From NCBI GenBank assembly GCA_007844125.1, contig CM017567.1, positions 45,911,778-45,975,777 on the forward strand: a stretch of 64,000 nucleotides of DNA, written 5' to 3'. Source of the DNA: Sinonovacula constricta (lineage: Eukaryota; Mollusca; Bivalvia; Cardiida; Solecurtidae). This document shows positions 58,100-64,000 of this stretch, piece after piece. The position numbers and the translations under genes are program-made. The notes under the pieces were generated by a model. The model saw only the letters and a list, made by a program, of their open reading frames with translations. It did not search any database and was not told the DNA's origin. Within the stretch, counting starts at the first letter, position 1. Each line of letters starts with the position of its first letter.

Positions 58100-59200
58100 A
58101 ATGTCTGCAGCGGAATGTCTTTGGGAAGACCGAGATGTTTGGTTCGATGTCAGCCTCAAGTATTATTATAGTCACAGTATTTCAATATATGTGTTGGTTG
58201 TTTGGTATTTTCAACCTAAATGTTCCTAGAATATGACTTCAAAGATTCATTATGGCAATGAAGCATAGCTTATTAATTTTAATAAATGGTTGGAACATTT
58301 CCTTTAAGAACTAATGGTATTTCTATTGCATTCCTATTGTTTGATGACATAAAATTATATAAGCATTTCAGATTGTCATGAGACCACTATTTCCTGCTAA
58401 AACCTCATAAATGAAAAGAAAAATATATTGTCTAAGGATAAAAATGTTTTTTCCCGTTCAAACATAATACATGTTTATGATTTAAAAAAAATGCATAACA
58501 TTTTTTATTTTGTTGGAAACAGCTTTAAGCATATGTGCAGTGTATACTTTTGGATTACAGCCTAAAGCAGTCTACACAGGCACGTTAACTTTGTTAACTT
58601 TCAGATTGACAAAATATACTTGTGTGAATAGTTGATCAGGTTTTGATTCTTTTATGAATGGTTAGTTATTGAAAAAGATAAATGTTTACATCATGATAAC
58701 CCATTATTAGAAGTGTGGGATTGGGATACTACAGTTAGGGTAAATGTTTTGTCATCCGTTGTCCAATTTTTTTATAGACACAATGCTTGCCGTTTCTATG
58801 GCAAGATGGTGGAAACACCCGAACACAGACTTTTTTAAATTGCCTTAAAGTGGGGTGGTTTTTTTTGTGTGTTTCAAATGGTATATATGCAGAAGGATTA
58901 TTATGATGACTTAAGAATATGATATTTTGGTTTCCAACCCATTCAAAGCATTGAATACTATTTAAAAGAATGGCATTTCGGCTAATTATATTAAATGAAC
59001 GTGTATTTTAAATGATCCGGTAATTGTAGGAGTGGTTGCGGCCCATTTAACATCTGCCCCTGACATCCCAGATCCCATTATTATAAAACAAGACCGGCAA
59101 CTCTTAAATTTTCATTTATACACTAGACAGAATCTTTAAAGTTGTTTTAATGTGAGTTTCCTACAAGACTTGATATTCTCGTATAGGAGTTAAAAATGGC
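58100..59200. other. Intergenic, nothing recognised
   Basis: AT-rich non-coding sequence without a supported feature. Confidence 0.35.
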
Positions 59201-59204
59201 GTAT

Positions 59205-59560
59205 ACCGTAAGATGTAAGTAAATGATGGAAACATGACCTTTTTAAAATGCATTTAACTTCATGATGATGTTGATTATGTTGATTATGAAATTAAGCATC
59301 GGTCATGGTGATGATAATGGTTATGAAAGTGAGTTTGTTCTGTTGTTGTTGCTGCTGCCACTTGATGCTTCTAAGGATGGTAATCTTGATGTTGATGGTG
59401 ATCATTATGGTGATGATGTGTGTGCTCTGCTGGGATGAAGATTATGTAAAAGATGTTGAACATGATGATGATGATGATGATTTTGTTGCTGCTGATAATA
59501 TTGCTGCTGATGATAATGGTAAGTATAGTGATCATTGATGATGAAAGCTTAAACATATTG
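59205..59560. repeat. GAT-rich dispersed repeat (copy 2)
   Basis: Copy of 39470-39770, with common non-simple blocks such as 'AAAATGCATTTAACTTCATG' and 'GTGTGTGCTCTGCTGGGATG'. It abuts the 3' end of the LINE. Confidence 0.7.
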
Positions 59561-59569
59561 ATTATCACT

Positions 59570-62420
59570 TTCTTTTTTTGCAATAATTTTACACAAACAC
59601 AAGACATACATACACATAGAAAAGGGATTTGAGCGTAAGCACGGCTTAAATTGTTCATCTCCTTGATTACATATTCAAAAAATATATTGGTAAATGGATG
59701 GGTAGATGGATGGATGGATGTTTCGTAACTGATATCAGGCATTTGATTAACTATTGGGAATTATTAAAGACAAATAACTAGGAGTTAGACCATTCAGTAA
59801 CTTATGAAAGAGAACTAAACAGTGTTTCCTTCTTATATCAAAAAGACTTTCCCAACCGATTTCACTATGTAATGCGTTAATACTAACATGCACCAGAAAC
59901 AATACGAGAACATTCGTTTTGAATAAGATGTTCGGCTTCATTACTCACACAATTGCTCCAGACAACATCACCACATTCGAGGAATAGGTCGATAAACAGA
60001 TAAAAGGTTTCTAGAACCCTGAGGTCCGGTGAAAATTTCTATTTAAGTAGAATGTTTGCACGCTTCCATGCGTTTGATTTTATATAATTAATGTGAGAGT
60101 TCCAGGAACAATCATTCAACATGATAACACCAGGATGCTTATGCTCAGTAACCTCAGGGATATTTTGACCATTCATTGACAGAGGAGGGTGGTTTGGTGT
60201 TCTTAATGGGATTTTATAAGTGATAGTGATTTAGATGGATTGAAGTTAACCAGTTATGTCTTAGCATACACACCTATTTTATTAATGCCACTTTGTATCA
60301 TTTGTGCAGTAGTTTCAGCACTCTTAGAAATAAAATATAGACTAGTGTCGTCCGCAAAGAGGTTTATATAGGATTCAATACCATCGACAACATCATTAAT
60401 AAAAATAAGAAAAAGCAATGGTCCTTATATGGTCCCCTGGGGGAACGCCTGCTTTAATTTTGACCCAATCCTAAATAGTGCTAGGAGGAACAACCCTTTG
60501 ACGTCAAAAAGTCAGGTAATCAGCATAACAGGATAAAAATGGCCTTTTATTCCCGCAGAACTCAATTTGGCTAGTAGACTTTTATGCCATACTTTGTCAA
60601 AGGAATTACTGACATCAAAAATACTGTTCAATTTCTAGACCATCATCAAGGGCTTTACAACAGTTATTATAAATACAAGTAAACTGGTTTACAGGTGAAT
60701 CACCTGGTAAATATACAGATTGATGTGGTGTTATTAACTCACGAAGATTGTTAAATGTGTATTTACAAATAAGATGTTTAAATACCTTTGCAAATGCGTT
60801 ATTTAATGAAATATGTATATATTTAGAAAAAGCTCTTTTCTTTAAGACTGCCGTAACATTAGCGTCTTTTCATTTACTGGGTATTTTCTTTAGCTGTCGT
60901 GATGTGTTAAAGAGGTTACATAAAGGAGAAGATAATTCTTTAGATGCTTCAAGTAATACTTTGTTGTTCATCATGTCCTGCAGCTTTTCCTACTGGTAAT
61001 GACCTTAGGACATCCTCTACTTCCTGAGAATTCAATACTGTATTTCTATTATATTACCAATTTGGGATAAGTCGAATGGTATAAACTTATTAATGTCATC
61101 AATAAATGTCTGACTAAGGAAAAAATCGCAAAGTAAATTAGCTTTATCATATACATTTGTTGTAGGAGTATTGGTACTGGGGTCTTGAAGTGGTGGAATT
61201 GAATGCTTAGAGGCAACATGTATAAATGAACTTTCCAAAAATCTTTGGATGATGGTTCACAACTTTTTAACTTTTCGGCCATTTGGTATAATATTCAGGT
61301 TTTGATTTACGAGTAAGAGATACAGTTTCGTTTCTTACAGTCCGAAAACGTTGCCAGTAATATGTAGATAGGGTAGTTTCGTCTTTTCTTTAAAGACGTT
61401 TATGTCTGCGGACATTTCATTCAATTTCAGAAGCTTTCCAGGGAGAGTCATTTGGGTTAATTCTAAACCTTTCTTAAGGTATGCTATTTTTGGCAATGTC
61501 TAATATTCGGTTCGCGACATTTGTTGAATAGACATCAATATCCCCATCTTTGTATGTATCCCAGTTAGATAGACATAAATCAGAGCAAAGCTTAATAATC
61601 CCCCTGATCATATTCCCATAGCTCTCTATAAAAAGGTTTGTGTTTTGGTTAAGTAAAGCTAAGTAGAACAAAGATCGGGCAGTGGTATCGCATATCTTGA
61701 GAAAGAAAATGTTGCATTACACATGTGTGTTTAACGTTATCAACGTTTGATACTACGACTTAATCAATTAAAGATTCTGAATGTTCTGTGAAGTGTGTGG
61801 CTTTGATGATGACCTGGTGAAGATTAAACTGCTTCATAAGGGTGTCAACCTTTCATAAGGATGGTTTAGATGAGGACAACACATTAAGATTAAGATCTCC
61901 CATAAGAACAATATTTGAGACTCTGAGCTTTTGGCAAATTCAAGTGAATGCTCAATCTTTGAAACATATGCATTAGGTGGCCTTTAAATTGTACCTATCA
62001 GGGTATGTTGTTTATTATTTGTAGTAATTTCAATCCAAATGCATTCCAATTCATATATCTCTAGGTTACGCCTTCTTCTGAAGTATATACTATTTTTTAC
62101 ATGAATTATTATTCCACCATGACTATTGCCCTCTCGATTTAGTCTTTCAGTAGATGAGTATCCCGGCAATATTAATTCTGTAGTTCAAATTGTGGGGCCC
62201 AACCATATTTCAGAAAAGGACAGGACATCAAAGTCACTTAATTCAGAGTATAGAATATCTATTTTGTACTGAATACTTTGCACGTTATAATCAACACACG
62301 ATAAATAGTGATATGAGTTAACCAGTTTTGAAATGGCGTCTTGTGAAGAATTTATGGAAGTGTTAAGGAGGAAGGGCCTGAATTTAACTTTACTTCCCCG
62401 GCGATTATCAACAAAATGTT
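59570..62420 (-). mobile_element. Decayed Jockey/CR1-type LINE retrotransposon
   Basis: Read on the minus strand. The endonuclease part (62320-61900) has 'NVQSIQYKIDILYSELSDFD', 'VLSFSEIWLG', 'GGIIIHVKNSIYF', 'LECIWIEI' and a GTI..RPPNA-like block. The RT part (61000-60000) has 'GVPPG' near 60440, then 'FINDVVDGIESYINLFADDT' with FADD at 60347-60358, and 'LSMNGQNIPEVTEHKH'. The C-terminus ends near 59747 with 'FDIRRKHCLVLFHKLLNG', followed by a 3' UTR with a short (ATCC)n. Stops and frameshifts throughout; the catalytic FADD codons survive. The 5' end is not defined. Confidence 0.85.
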
Positions 62421-63690
62421 AAATTAGCACAGAAAATAATAATTGCAAAATGAACTAAAACACAATATTTCTGTGCATATTAGAAAATTAAACATGTCTT
62501 TTACAAATCTGAATTAATTTAGGCTTAACGGACTCAAGAATGTGACTGCGAACTAACAATATGTGAATGTCATGAGACCAAATTGCAAGTATGAAAATGA
62601 AATGGTAAAGCATGATCAAATTGCCACAGCCTCGGCACCTTGACATAAATACAACATTTATCACAAATCTTTTTGCTAACTCTCGGTGAGTAGTTATGAG
62701 TATGAGTCATGGTTTACACAACTACTTACTTACAAATACACATGCAAACAACACGGCAGTATAAACAAAGAATTATGTTGTATATAAATATCATAAGGAA
62801 CAACAAGCAAATATACGTGCGTAGACACAGTAGACATGAATATAACAAATACAATTGATAAACAGAATGTTAGATTTAGACCATATAAGGAGTAAGAGGA
62901 AAATCGAAGGAAAATATGTGATATTCGTTTTAAAAAACATTTCTAAGCTGGTTAAAATGTCTCGAAATTATAGTTAATTTTTATTAACAAGTGGTATTTG
63001 GAATTTTGAACAATCAGAAAATACAAAATTGTTAGGCAAGAATAACAGTAGACGGTAGAGGTTTAGAGTTGTAAATGAACCAATGAAGACTATCATTTAA
63101 CCCCAGTTATATGGTAGAAAATACAACAGAAAATGATAAAAGGACTGTATGACTTTTTTAGATTTCTACATTTCATCATGTTTAGTCGTGGAATTAATTA
63201 ACAAATAAGTAAAAGAAATAACAATCGTTTAGGAGATACACGGGTTTGTTCATAGCAGAATAAAGAGCTAAGATTATAAAAGGGTCCAGACATAGCATGT
63301 ATCATAAAAAACTGTGAACCATACAAAACAAACAGGAGGAGGAAAATAGTACTTTAACGGGTTGCTTTTGATCCTTAATTTTTTACACTGGGAACTAGAA
63401 GATCCAGACAAAAAAGCAGTTATAAAGATCAATCAAAATGAAAAAAAGAAACAGAAAGGTGGGTCATGATTTTTGTGCACTGCAATTTATGTCATTGTGA
63501 TAATCTAAATAATAATCTATTAAATTAAATTTCATGTCATTTTAACTAAAAATGACAAAGATTGTGCTCTGAATAGAAAAAGAAACCCAAGTATAAAGAT
63601 TAATCAAAGAAGAATACTTAAAACACCTTACACGAAAGAGATGTTCTTATTTACTGAATCTTTTGACATTTTAAAAACAAGCAAACCCAC
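62421..63690. other. AT-rich stretch, possible LINE 5' region
   Basis: No gene recognised. Small local repeats ('ATAAAGATCAATCAAAATG' versus 'ATAAAGATTAATCAAAGAAG') occur near 63425 and 63593. Confidence 0.35.
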
Positions 63691-63696
63691 AAAAAC

Positions 63697-63825
63697 AAAT
63701 TATTGAAAAGTTCATACTTCTAACATCCTCAAATTAGCATCACAAGTCAGTCCTAATGCAAATGAACAATATAATTAACTTAATTTAGGCATGTGCCATC
63801 TCTTTAGTCTGTTCCGGGTCGTGGT
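63697..63825 (+). pseudogene. Truncated 5' flank of another RhoGAP copy
   Basis: Matches the gene A upstream region (14835-14970, complement): 'AAATTATTGAAAAGT', 'TTCTAACATCCTCAAAT', 'AGCATCACAAGTCA' and 'AGGCATGTGCCATCTCTT'. Similarity ends abruptly at AGTCTGT, before the TATA box and gene. Confidence 0.75.
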
Positions 63826-64000
63826 GGGAGTCAAAATTTATTTGAAAACCAGTCCGTGCAAGGTTTAGAGACTTTTATTTGTTTATGCTCTACGAAGAAA
63901 AACCTGTGAATAATAAATAACATAATAAATAAATACTGCCACATTATTAATTAGCGGACTATAACAAATTAGAACTTAGCAATACAAATATTCGCAGTTG
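63826..64000. other. Window end, nothing recognised
   Basis: AT-rich, no feature. Confidence 0.3.

Overview
The window is AT-rich animal nuclear DNA. Genes have introns with GT-AG splice sites and AATAAA poly(A) signals. tRNA-derived SINEs, a LINE, a DIRS-type retroelement, MITE-like elements and many minisatellites are packed between sparse genes. The repeat style (including the 6.6 kb element rich in AAGGTCAAGGTCA) and the protein families suggest a bivalve mollusc; that is an inference and no species is claimed.

Layout. 0-4.4 kb: repeats and microsatellites. 4.5-9.5 kb: a three-coding-exon TMEM177 gene (+) for a mitochondrial protein, with a CRE/YY1-like promoter upstream and a large TIR element in intron 2. 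10-12.8 kb: two SINE families, then the 3' end of a deleted RhoGAP copy and a 1.6 kb duplicated block (X1). 12.8-20.7 kb: two intact intronless ARHGAP19-like genes, A (-) and B (+), arranged head to head. Each has its own TATA promoter, and the second block X2 lies between them. 21.7 kb: a 29-bp minisatellite. 23.2-26 kb (possibly to 27.9 kb): a PMP22/claudin-like four-TM gene (+). 28.9 kb: an orphan promoter and first exon. 29.9-38.9 kb: MITEs, a 481-bp full-length TIR element, a long hairpin, and a 54-bp minisatellite split by a SINE with a perfect target-site duplication. 39-42.2 kb: GAT/TTA microsatellites and an ACTG-type minisatellite. 43.3-51.1 kb: a six-exon gene (+) for a Draper/MEGF10-like receptor. 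It has a signal peptide, Cys-rich/EGF ectodomain, one TM segment, a coiled coil and a C-terminal ITAM; one extra T in exon 3 breaks the frame. 53.5-58.1 kb: a MITE and a decayed DIRS element (-) interrupted by a 40-bp minisatellite. 59.2-62.4 kb: a GAT-rich repeat and a decayed Jockey/CR1-type LINE (-). 63.7 kb: a third remnant of the RhoGAP 5' flank.

The genes do not form an operon or an obvious pathway. The most notable items are the ITAM receptor, whose splice-phase-consistent model emerges only when micro-exons are joined, and the RhoGAP locus, which shows repeated duplication, inversion and deletion. Exon models come from reading splice sites and phases by eye. No database search or alignment program was run, and repeat boundaries are approximate unless a motif defines them.
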